From UBA2040 sp047637535 (GTDB lineage: Bacteria; Bacteroidota; Bacteroidia; Flavobacteriales_D; Crocinitomicaceae), in the NCBI GenBank assembly GCA_047637535.1, contig JBLIKY010000104.1:1-7850 (forward strand): a stretch of DNA of 7,850 nt. Reading direction: 5' to 3'. Position numbers and translations under genes: made by a program. Shown piece by piece: positions 1 to 5,865 of this stretch. Every line of letters starts with the position of its first letter. Position 1 is the stretch's first letter. Below the pieces are notes generated by a model. It was given only the letters and a program-made list of their open reading frames with translations. It made no database searches and was not told the origin of the DNA.

Positions 1-14
1 CCGTTTTGTGGGCA

Positions 15-44
15 CAAAGATACATACTTTTTACGTCCCTGCAA
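15..44 (-). promoter_or_regulatory. Bacteroidota-type promoter for a gene beyond the left edge
   Basis: On the minus strand the sequence reads TTG (42-44), 19 bp spacer, TATCTTTG (15-22), a full match to the TAnnTTTG -7 box of the primary Bacteroidota sigma factor with a TTG -33 element. Transcription would begin near base 8 and leave the window leftwards, so it should drive the gene downstream of clpS. A 6-bp inverted repeat, TTTGTG at 5-10 and CACAAA at 13-18, overlaps the -7 box and could be an operator; that part is inference. Confidence 0.6.
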
Positions 45-60
45 CCGTATTTAAAAATTA

Positions 61-333
61 TTATTCGATTTCTGCGGTAATGCCTCTTTCTAGTAAAGAT
101 GTACACATGGGCATGAGGTCTTTGAACTCACCTCTCTTTACTTGACATTTTCCTTTGTGATGTATAAGCATAGTACATTGCTCAGCTTGAATTTTATCGT
201 GATCACAAACCTTAATTAAAGCTTCAATCACAAAATCAAAGGTGTTGAACTCGTCATTATAGACGATCAGATCCTTTTCTTCAACTAATTGCTCTAAAAT
301 GCTCGTTTTACCTGAAGTTTCGGTAATAGTCAT
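61..333 (-). CDS. clpS: ATP-dependent Clp protease adaptor protein ClpS
   Basis: ClpS delivers N-degron substrates (proteins with a bulky hydrophobic N-terminal residue) to a Clp AAA+ unfoldase for degradation by ClpP in the cytoplasm. The 90-residue product has a short disordered N-terminus and then the ClpS core: the YNDEF segment at 25-29 corresponds to the N-D-D motif of E. coli ClpS, and H58 in the IHHKGK segment matches E. coli His66; both line the N-degron pocket. By alignment in the head, the specificity residue equivalent to E. coli Met40 is Phe32 and that equivalent to Met62 is Thr54, so the pocket rim differs. The C-terminal strand ends soon after GITAEIE, so the protein is shorter than the 106-residue E. 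coli form. It has its own promoter 17 bp upstream. No clp unfoldase gene lies in the window. Confidence 0.93.
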   Translation of the reverse strand: MTITETSGKTSILEQLVEEKDLIVYNDEFNTFDFVIEALIKVCDHDKIQAEQCTMLIHHKGKCQVKRGEFKDLMPMCTSLLERGITAEIE

Positions 334-350
334 AAAAGTGATTTTTTTTA

Positions 351-382
351 CAAAGTTAAACGATTATTCTCTTTCTGCAAAA
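351..382 (-). promoter_or_regulatory. clpS promoter
   Basis: On the minus strand, TTTTG (378-382) is followed after 19 bp by TAACTTTG (351-358). Both boxes match the Bacteroidota consensus and the usual 19-21 bp spacing. The -7 box ends 17 bp before the clpS ATG, which predicts a leader of about 10-12 nt rich in A and T without a Shine-Dalgarno sequence. Confidence 0.8.
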
Positions 383-402
383 TGTTATTTTGGCATTACT
401 TC

Positions 403-534
403 TTAACCCCAATCACAAAATATATTGGCCAGTCCTTTATTCATTCCTTTGGAATTTGAATACCCTGTCGAGTTACCTCTTGAAGAAGGGAGTCTATTGG
501 AAGGACTCTTTTTTCATGGATCGTCGTTTACCAT
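403..534 (-). other. Coding-like minus-strand remnant or frameshifted mini-ORF, unassigned
   Basis: The minus-strand frame opening at the ATG at 534 reads MVNDDP, hits a TGA at 514-516, then continues for 36 sense codons (including RLPSSRGNSTGYSNSKG) to a TAA at 403-405. A second ATG at 515-517 runs straight into six A residues; loss of one A would join it to the same frame as MKKSPSNRLPSSRGNSTGY. So this could be a decayed small gene, a frameshift or slippage product, or chance. I do not recognise the sequence and see no clear promoter for it. It overlaps the plus-strand hairpin, and both readings cannot easily be functional together. Confidence 0.15.
485..514 (+). terminator. Terminator-like hairpin with T-run
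   Basis: On the plus strand GAGTC (490-494) pairs with GACTC (504-508) around a short loop, extended by G-T wobbles and A-T pairs below the core, and is followed by six T residues (509-514). This is the form of an intrinsic terminator. No plus-strand gene lies upstream, so it would end a short RNA starting between about 390 and 460, or block spurious transcription towards mtaB. AGTCCTT at 431-437 is complementary to AAGGACT at 501-507, which would compete with the hairpin. Confidence 0.4.
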
Positions 535-615
535 TCTTTATAGGTATAATCAGTCATTTTTTATGATCTGTTTAAGTCTTTCAATTTTAAAACGAATTTA
601 CAATCCCATAACATC

Positions 616-646
616 TTGAATAATTGACTTAAAGGCAGTATCTTTG
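616..646 (+). promoter_or_regulatory. Promoter of the mtaB - nusG-like operon
   Basis: TTG (616-618), 20 bp spacer, TATCTTTG (639-646) is a full match to the Bacteroidota TAnnTTTG promoter. The last three bases of the -7 box, TTG at 644-646, are the start codon of the longest mtaB reading frame, so that codon lies upstream of the transcription start and cannot be used. Transcription should start near 652, giving a leader of only a few nucleotides before the ATG at 656. Confidence 0.8.
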
Positions 647-655
647 CCGAATATC

Positions 656-1975
656 ATGATACAATACAAAAAAGTTGCTTTCTATACCTTGGGCTGTAAG
701 CTGAATTTTTCAGAGACATCGACTATTGCGCGTTTGTTTGAAGACGCAGGGCATGCTAAGGTTGATTTTGACGACCGTCCGGACATATACATCATTAACA
801 CTTGTTCTGTTACTGAAAACGCAGATAAGAAATGTAAACAGCTGGTCAAAAGGGCCTTGAAAATTAATCCAGAGGCATTTGTTTGTATCGTGGGGTGTTT
901 TGCTCAGCTTAAGCCAGAGGAAATCGGTCAAATACCAGGAGTTGATTTGGTTTTGGGGGCAAACGAGAAGTTCAATTTGGTAGAGCATATCGAAAAGCTC
1001 GAGTCAAAGAACGACAACGCTCAAGTTACTTTTGAGAACATTAAGAATACAAAAGAATTCATTCCAGCTTATTCTTATGGAGACAGAACTCGTTCTTTCT
1101 TAAAAATTCAAGACGGTTGTGATTATTTCTGTTCCTTTTGTACAATTCCCTTGGCAAGAGGAAAAAGCCGTAATGCAAATATTGCCGATACGGTAAGCCA
1201 AGCACAAGAAATTGCAAAAACAGAGGTCAAAGAAGTTGTGTTGACAGGAGTTAACATCGGTGATTTTGGTCAAGGAAGCGATCAAAACTTCGAGATGTTG
1301 ATAAAAGAACTCGACAATGTAGATGGAATTGATAGATTCAGAATTTCCTCTATCGAACCTAACTTACTTAATGATAACATTATAAAATTCTCTTTAAGCG
1401 AATCAAAAAGATTTGTACCTCACTTTCATATTCCATTGCAAAGTGGAAGTAATCGCATTTTGAACACGATGCGAAGAAAATACGAGAAAGAACTATATGC
1501 CGAACGTGTTCAACATATAAAGTCACTGCGAAAAGACTGTTGCATTGGTGTTGACGTAATCGTCGGTTTCCCAGGTGAGACAGATGCTGAATTTATGGAA
1601 ACCGTTGATTTCTTAAAGGATTTAGACATTTCTTATTTACACGTATTTACTTATTCAGAGAGAGCAAATACTTCTGCCATGAAGCTAGGAAAAGCTGTTC
1701 CTATGAATATTCGTAAAGAAAGAAGTAAAATGTTGCATATACTTTCGGATAAGAAAAAGCGACAATTTTATGAGGAAAACATTGGTTCGACCCGCACCGT
1801 TTTAATTGAAGGCGATGAAGAAAATGGAATGATGTTCGGCTTTACAGAAAACTACGTAAAAGTTAAATTACCTTTTGATCAGACAAAGACAAATACCTTC
1901 CAAACGGTTGAATTGAATGAAATCGATAGAGATGGAATAATGAAAGCTTCCATTTTATCCAAAATACTGGCCTAA
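656..1975 (+). CDS. mtaB: tRNA (N6-L-threonylcarbamoyladenosine(37)-C2)-methylthiotransferase MtaB
   Basis: MtaB is a radical-SAM iron-sulfur enzyme that adds a methylthio group to C2 of t6A37 in ANN-decoding tRNAs, giving ms2t6A next to the anticodon. The 439-residue protein shows the three family domains in order. The N-terminal UPF0004/MTTase domain has Cys14 (TLGCKLN), Cys50 (NTCSVT) and Cys81 (VGCFAQ) for the auxiliary cluster. The radical-SAM domain has GCDYFCSFC, giving Cys155, Cys159 and Cys162 for the SAM cluster. A TRAM-like RNA-binding tail follows from about residue 376. TLGCKLN and the overall length favour MtaB (YqeV) over MiaB or RimO. I start at the ATG at 656 because the longer TTG start at 644 is part of the promoter. 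It is the first gene of an operon with the NusG-like gene, 1 bp downstream. Confidence 0.93.
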   Translation: MIQYKKVAFYTLGCKLNFSETSTIARLFEDAGHAKVDFDDRPDIYIINTCSVTENADKKCKQLVKRALKINPEAFVCIVGCFAQLKPEEIGQIPGVDLVLGANEKFNLVEHIEKLESKNDNAQVTFENIKNTKEFIPAYSYGDRTRSFLKIQDGCDYFCSFCTIPLARGKSRNANIADTVSQAQEIAKTEVKEVVLTGVNIGDFGQGSDQNFEMLIKELDNVDGIDRFRISSIEPNLLNDNIIKFSLSESKRFVPHFHIPLQSGSNRILNTMRRKYEKELYAERVQHIKSLRKDCCIGVDVIVGFPGETDAEFMETVDFLKDLDISYLHVFTYSERANTSAMKLGKAVPMNIRKERSKMLHILSDKKKRQFYEENIGSTRTVLIEGDEENGMMFGFTENYVKVKLPFDQTKTNTFQTVELNEIDRDGIMKASILSKILA

Positions 1976-1976
1976 A

Positions 1977-2516
1977 ATGACTGATAGAATCGATGTATCG
2001 AACGAAGACTGGTTTGTATTAAAGACCCGTTCGCGATTTGAGAAAAAAATTTCTGAAGATTTAACCAAAAGAGGAATAGATCATTACCTTCCTTTAAAGA
2101 CAGAACGAAAAAAATGGAGTGATCGATGGAAGAATGTCGAGTCTCCCCTATTTCCTGGTTACGTTTTCGTAAAAATGGAAGAAGTCAATCGTTATCTCAT
2201 CTTAAACCTTCAAGGATCTGTGAGATTTTTGTACCACGATGGAGATTATGCAAAACTTACGCGTCGAGATGTACAAATGATGGAAATGGCATTATCGGGT
2301 GCCCACGAACTAGAAATCATCGACAGCACATTATACAAAGGTAAAACGATGAAAATAACTTCTGGCCCCTTCAAGAATTTTGAGGCAAAGCTCGTTCATC
2401 ACAATGGAAAAGGAAAACTAATGTTGGAAGTACTTTCTATTGCTCAAGGTGTACTCTTAGAAATTGGAAACACAAAGATTGTCCCAATAGAAAAAAGTAA
2501 ATTGGCTACCGAGTAA
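1977..2516 (+). CDS. NusG paralogue, UpxY-like transcription antitermination protein
   Basis: The 179-residue protein has an N-terminal NGN domain (about 10-105) with the family features WFVLKTRSRFEKK and SPLFPGYVFVK (56-66), then a KOW-type segment (about 120-152) containing KITSGPFKNFEAKLVHHNGK. This is the layout of NusG, RfaH and the Bacteroides UpxY proteins, which bind RNA polymerase and modify elongation. The charged RKKWSDRWK stretch (44-52) and the single NGN-KOW build make it a specialised paralogue rather than core NusG, which is normally encoded with secE and ribosomal protein genes. UpxY proteins usually head polysaccharide operons, but none is visible here. The ATG lies 1 bp after the mtaB stop, so translation is probably coupled. 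Its last 11 bp overlap the end of yaaA on the other strand. Target is unknown. Confidence 0.85.
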   Translation: MTDRIDVSNEDWFVLKTRSRFEKKISEDLTKRGIDHYLPLKTERKKWSDRWKNVESPLFPGYVFVKMEEVNRYLILNLQGSVRFLYHDGDYAKLTRRDVQMMEMALSGAHELEIIDSTLYKGKTMKITSGPFKNFEAKLVHHNGKGKLMLEVLSIAQGVLLEIGNTKIVPIEKSKLATE

Positions 2517-3270
2517 AAACCCACTCCTTATCTGTGGATAGGGATTCGTGAAAACGATATTTATCCCAATCAAAGGCTTTAATTTCTTCTGAAGAAGTCA
2601 ATTTGTTTTCAGCGATAAACCGAACCATTTTCCCTCTTGCATTTTTGGCGTAAGTCATAACAACCTTGTATTCGCCATTTTTCAACTCCTTAAAAACAGG
2701 AGTAATTATTCGGGCTTTGAGTTTTTTCATATCGACAGCCTTAAAGTATTCAGAAGATGCTAGATTGATCAAGTCCTCATTAGATTCCATTTCTTTATTT
2801 AACGAATCGGCGATTTTAGTGCCCCAATAATAGTATAGATTCTTCGTTTTAGGAGTAACATTCCATTTTGTTCCCATTTCTAGACGATAAGGAAACATCA
2901 AGTCACTAGGTTTTAATAGTCCATATAAACCCGAAAGAATTCTTAGATTATCTCGAAGATAGTTCATTGTTTCTGGCTGCATGCCTTTAGCATCTAATCC
3001 TCTATAAACCTCTCCTGTGAACATGGCAATAGCTGGCTGAACATTTTCTGACGGTTCAACGGGCCTTTTCCAGTTTTGGAATCTATCGTGATTCAAATTT
3101 GCAATGTCCTTGCTGACGGACATCATTTTCTCTATTTCCTTGGAAGAAAAACTCTTTAGTTTATTGACTAAATATTCTGCTTCATTAAGGAAGAGTCCTT
3201 CTGTAGGTGTTATTTTAGCTTGTAATTCCTGAATTGCAATAGATTTTGCAGGAGATATAATGATCTTCAT
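2506..3270 (-). CDS. yaaA: Peroxide stress protein YaaA (UPF0246/DUF328)
   Basis: YaaA is a cytoplasmic protein that in E. coli is induced by OxyR and limits free iron, and so Fenton damage, during hydrogen peroxide stress. The 254-residue product matches the family along its whole length: the MKIIISPAKS start, the ILSGLYGLLKPSD and PYRLEMGT block (111-134), and MTYAKNARGKMVRF (205-218) near the C-terminus. The start is fixed by the conserved first residues. A TATATTTG box ends only 4 bp before the ATG, so the mRNA may be nearly leaderless. The gene converges on the NusG-like gene with an 11-bp stop-to-stop overlap and no terminator between them. The symporter gene lies 54 bp upstream on the same strand and could supply read-through transcription. 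Confidence 0.92.
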   Translation of the reverse strand: MKIIISPAKSIAIQELQAKITPTEGLFLNEAEYLVNKLKSFSSKEIEKMMSVSKDIANLNHDRFQNWKRPVEPSENVQPAIAMFTGEVYRGLDAKGMQPETMNYLRDNLRILSGLYGLLKPSDLMFPYRLEMGTKWNVTPKTKNLYYYWGTKIADSLNKEMESNEDLINLASSEYFKAVDMKKLKARIITPVFKELKNGEYKVVMTYAKNARGKMVRFIAENKLTSSEEIKAFDWDKYRFHESLSTDKEWVFTR

Positions 3271-3274
3271 GGCA

Positions 3275-3282
3275 CAAATATA
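3275..3282 (-). promoter_or_regulatory. -7 box of a probable yaaA promoter
   Basis: The minus strand reads TATATTTG, a full match to TAnnTTTG, 4 bp before the yaaA ATG. No TTG is present at the expected -33 distance (around 3302-3306), so the promoter may be weak or need an activator. If used, transcription would start at or within one or two bases of the start codon. Confidence 0.5.
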
Positions 3283-3324
3283 AGGCTTAGATTTTGAAGA
3301 AAGTGAAGACTCATTAATATGTTT

Positions 3325-4695
3325 TTATAACAACCAAAACGCCATTGCTGAAATCAAAAACATGGCTAGTATATTTAACAAAATACCCCACGATGCCATT
3401 TGAGCAATTTTTATTTTCCCCGAAGAAAAAACAATGGCATTGGGCGGTGTACCCACTGGCATCATAAACGCACAACTCGCTGCCAAAGTAACTGGAAGAC
3501 AAAGTTGAAGTATGGAATAATCAGTTGTCGATGCAAATGAGGCTATTATAGGTATGAAAACTGTCACTAGTGCCAGGTTGGACATCAATTCAGTACCAAA
3601 GATTGCAATACCAACCAAAAGCACGATGAACCAGAAATAATCCCAAGAACTAAAATGACTAAAAAAGCTTGACAAATAGGTAATTACACCGTTTGCCTCC
3701 AATGAAGAAGCTAATGCCAGTCCACCACCGAACAAAAGTAGGATGCCCCAAGGCAACTTTTCTGTGTCTTTCCATTTTAAAAGTTTCGATTCTTTTTTAG
3801 ACGGAACAATAAAGAGCAAAAACGCTCCTAATAAGGCTGTTCCTTCGTCTCGGAATGGAATTCCTGTCAGTTCTATCAAAGTATTTTTAAATACCCACAT
3901 AATTACCACAAGTCCGAAAATCAGAATAACCCGAATTTGATCTGAATTCCATTTTTCTGTAGGCAACTCAAACTCATCCCCTGCTTTTTGTTTTCTTTCT
4001 TTACCAAGACCCAAGTAGAAAACGGAATAAATAATCGCGAGCATCAAGACGGCTATAGGAAATCCTATTTTCATCCATTCGACAAAGTCAACTTGGATGT
4101 TGAAATTTTGTTCGAGTATACCCGCCATTTGAATATTAGGTGGCGAACCAACCAAGGTCCCCATCCCTCCTACACTTGCTGAATAGGCAACCCCTAACAT
4201 TAAAAACAACGGAAACCTATCTGACTTTTCTCCTTTAGGCATTGCACTGAGCACAGCCATTGCCATAGGCAACATCATTAAGGCAGTAGCCGTGTTTGAA
4301 ATCCACATACTTAAAAGTGCGGTACTGAGAATGAATCCCAATAATATTCTCGGTTTTGAATAGCCGATGGCTTTAATAATAGCCCTTGCAACCTGCTTGT
4401 GAACATCCCATTTTTCTAAAGCCAAAGCCAGAAGAAAGCCTCCCAAAAACAGAAATACGTTTTTATCTCCATAAGCCAAAGCCAATTGTGATGTATTAAG
4501 AATACCTAAGGGGACGCCAACAACAAAAGGAATCAATGCAGTCACATAAATCGGAATGACCTCCGTAATCCAGAAAAAAACCATTAATCCTCCCATTGAC
4601 AGGGAGTTGACAAATAAATCTTGACCCCCAGATGCAATTATCGGAAGCAAGAACCCAATTAGACCAATAAGGAGATAAACCGTTTTTTTCTTCAT
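3325..4695 (-). CDS. DASS/SLC13-family sodium-coupled anion symporter
   Basis: This inner-membrane protein of 456 residues, with about a dozen hydrophobic segments, belongs to the divalent anion:sodium symporter family, which moves dicarboxylates or sulfate with sodium. The first half has the SNT signature in WISNTATALM (Ser133, Asn134, Thr135) and GTLVGSPPN (179-187). The second half has the paired GTELMSN segment (367-373) and MPVGTPPNAIVF (412-423), reflecting the inverted repeat of the fold. The second signature reads Ser372-Asn373-Leu374 rather than SNT, so the substrate is uncertain. I start at ATG 4695 (MKKKTVYLLI): the frame extends to 4719, but those eight extra codons (MGWFFCFY) are encoded by the terminator of the upstream operon. 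A TTTTTTTG sequence at 4703-4710, one mismatch from a -7 box, might be its promoter; this is weak. Confidence 0.9.
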   Translation of the reverse strand: MKKKTVYLLIGLIGFLLPIIASGGQDLFVNSLSMGGLMVFFWITEVIPIYVTALIPFVVGVPLGILNTSQLALAYGDKNVFLFLGGFLLALALEKWDVHKQVARAIIKAIGYSKPRILLGFILSTALLSMWISNTATALMMLPMAMAVLSAMPKGEKSDRFPLFLMLGVAYSASVGGMGTLVGSPPNIQMAGILEQNFNIQVDFVEWMKIGFPIAVLMLAIIYSVFYLGLGKERKQKAGDEFELPTEKWNSDQIRVILIFGLVVIMWVFKNTLIELTGIPFRDEGTALLGAFLLFIVPSKKESKLLKWKDTEKLPWGILLLFGGGLALASSLEANGVITYLSSFFSHFSSWDYFWFIVLLVGIAIFGTELMSNLALVTVFIPIIASFASTTDYSILQLCLPVTLAASCAFMMPVGTPPNAIVFSSGKIKIAQMASWGILLNILAMFLISAMAFWLL

Positions 4696-4703
4696 ATAGA
4701 AAC

Positions 4704-4735
4704 AAAAAAACCAGCCCACCTAGAGGGCAAGCTGG
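4704..4735 (-). terminator. Intrinsic terminator of the small protein - pspA-like operon
   Basis: On the minus strand, bases 4735 to 4711 fold into a 10-bp stem with a 5-base loop: CCAGCTTGCC pairs with GGTGGGCTGG, including three G-T wobbles. Seven T residues follow at 4710-4704. The plus strand reading of the same bases does not pair fully, so the terminator acts leftwards, ending transcription from 4759-5730 only 8 bp before the symporter ATG. Confidence 0.88.
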
Positions 4736-4758
4736 TCAATAATTATTTTAATTAGACT

Positions 4759-5460
4759 TTATATTTGCTCCTTGAGAGCATCCAATTCAGATTTCATTTT
4801 GATTTCTGCATCGCCACCTTCAAGGGCATCATGAATCTCTTGATCCAATGATCTTCCTTCGTGAGCGATTTCCGCGTAGGATTCAGACAAAGCTTCTTGT
4901 TCAGATACTTTGTCCTTCATTCTTTCCAACATAGAAACAGTGCTTGATGAATCAATTCCGGCTAAATCTTTGTTGATTGCAGCCGTAGCTTCACTTACTT
5001 TCGCTCTAGCTTTTAGAGTTTTAAGTTCGTTTTCATACTTTGCAATGTTCGATTTTAAGCCATCAAGATTACCGTTTAATGTGTCGACATGTGCCTCAAA
5101 CTTTTCAGCGTTTATCTTCGCGTTATCCGCCAACTTCGTGTTCTCAACTTTTCTCAATAAAGCTTCTGAAGCCAACCTATCGGCTTCGTTTTGATCCAAC
5201 TCACCTGCTTTCGCTTTTTTAAGCAAAGCCAAAGCTTTTGATTCGTAATCCTTAGCCTTTTCATTATAAGTATCATGATCACCTCTAGATCGAATTGCAA
5301 GTGCTTTCACCTCTGCCATGGCAACTAAGCCTTTTTCAAGATTCCCTTTTAACTCACGAATTCCTTGTTCGGTCATCTTAATCGGATTTTCCAAACTATC
5401 CAAAGTCGAATGAGCTTCTGCTGAACCTATTCTAAACAGTCTTTTTAACCATGCAATCAT
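4759..5460 (-). CDS. PspA/IM30 (Vipp1) family membrane-stress protein
   Basis: PspA/Vipp1 proteins are bacterial ESCRT-III relatives that polymerise on the inner face of the cytoplasmic membrane and protect or remodel it under stress. The 233-residue product is almost wholly predicted helix and rich in Ala, Lys and Glu. An N-terminal amphipathic segment (MIAWLKRLFRIGSAEAHSTL) would bind lipid. The ENPIKMTEQGIRELKGNL stretch after it matches the PspA start pattern of a conserved proline and Q-x-I-R-E-L helix. The long central hairpin helices run from about 45 to 190, and a short acidic C-terminal helix follows. Length is close to E. coli PspA (222). It lies 12 bp after the small 85-codon gene and the pair ends in a terminator. 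No pspB, pspC or pspF gene is present, so control differs from the E. coli system. Confidence 0.88.
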   Translation of the reverse strand: MIAWLKRLFRIGSAEAHSTLDSLENPIKMTEQGIRELKGNLEKGLVAMAEVKALAIRSRGDHDTYNEKAKDYESKALALLKKAKAGELDQNEADRLASEALLRKVENTKLADNAKINAEKFEAHVDTLNGNLDGLKSNIAKYENELKTLKARAKVSEATAAINKDLAGIDSSSTVSMLERMKDKVSEQEALSESYAEIAHEGRSLDQEIHDALEGGDAEIKMKSELDALKEQI

Positions 5461-5472
5461 AATCTAACGCTA

Positions 5473-5730
5473 TTAGTTCAAATCATTTAATCCTTTAACG
5501 AATTCTTCGTGCTTGCTTTCAATTTTGGTAATTATTGCACTAAATTCTTTTTTAGATTTTGCTTTATTGATTTCAGATAAAATAGAATCTTGAAATTCTG
5601 CCGCATCATCAATTAACTTATCCGCATCATCCACTTTTTTAGGATTAAACGCTTGAACAGTGAAGCATTCCTCCACTACATCAAAAATCATATAGTTAAT
5701 GTGCTTTTTTAATATTCTTTTACTTGCCAT
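5473..5730 (-). CDS. Small conserved-type hypothetical protein, partner gene of pspA-like
   Basis: I do not recognise a named domain in this 85-residue protein. It begins MASKRILKKHINYMIFDVVEECF and ends in a charged, helix-prone region (about 34-85) with many Lys, Glu and Asp residues. It has no signal peptide or membrane segment, so it is probably cytoplasmic. From memory, similar short proteins starting MASKR-LKK-IN occur in other Bacteroidota, but I cannot check this here. It is the first gene of a two-gene operon with the PspA-like gene, 12 bp apart, which suggests a role in the same membrane-stress response, perhaps as a regulator or binding partner; that is inference from position only. 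Two Cys residues are absent from the helix region; only Cys22 is present. Confidence 0.75.
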   Translation of the reverse strand: MASKRILKKHINYMIFDVVEECFTVQAFNPKKVDDADKLIDDAAEFQDSILSEINKAKSKKEFSAIITKIESKHEEFVKGLNDLN

Positions 5731-5748
5731 ATTTTCATTTATTTGGCT

Positions 5749-5756
5749 TAAAGATA
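5749..5756 (-). promoter_or_regulatory. Possible -7 box for the small protein - pspA-like operon
   Basis: The minus strand reads TATCTTTA, one mismatch from TAnnTTTG, 18 bp before the ATG at 5730. The nearest TTG upstream (5772-5774) is only 15 bp away, shorter than usual, so this is either a weak promoter or one used by an alternative sigma factor. Confidence 0.35.
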
Positions 5757-5865
5757 CATTTTTTCTTATTTCAATGGACTAAGAATAGGGCAATCGCAAC
5801 ATTTTCTTTAATTTTAAGGCATTAGAAATTTCATTTTACTATCAAATCCATAATATTTCCAAAAT

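Larger units (their letters stand above)
334..655. other. Intergenic region between divergent clpS and mtaB
   Basis: This 322-bp stretch contains no gene I can support. It holds the two divergent promoters at its ends (351-382 minus, 616-646 plus). Its middle part carries a plus-strand hairpin with T-run (485-514), an upstream segment able to pair with the hairpin (431-437 with 501-507), and a coding-like minus-strand frame broken by a stop (403-534). A 64-codon plus-strand frame starting with TTG at 425 also spans it, but it has no recognisable domain and runs through the hairpin, so I do not call it. Confidence 0.6.

Noticed and set aside
514..516. In-frame TGA as a possible recoded codon (alternative genetic code or selenocysteine)
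   Set aside because: All recognised genes in the window use TGG for Trp and need no TGA recoding, and no selenocysteine-type element was recognised. A broken or chance frame is simpler.
425..619. 64-codon plus-strand open frame starting with TTG between clpS and mtaB
   Set aside because: No recognisable domain, a rare start codon, it runs through a terminator-like hairpin, and it has no clear promoter or ribosome site. Its second half is merely AT-rich and hydrophobic.
2126..2344. 72-codon plus-strand frame inside the NusG-like gene
   Set aside because: It is an out-of-frame shadow of a well-supported NGN-KOW gene, with no motif of its own.
4910..5194. 94-codon plus-strand frame opposite the PspA-like gene
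   Set aside because: Antisense shadow: its apparent hydrophobicity arises from the complementary strand of Lys/Glu/Ala-rich helical codons.
5809..5859. Possible rocD promoter boxes (TAATTTTA at 5809-5816, AATATTTC at 5852-5859)
   Set aside because: Each has one or two mismatches to TAnnTTTG and neither has a TTG at the proper -33 distance; in AT-rich DNA such matches are expected by chance.
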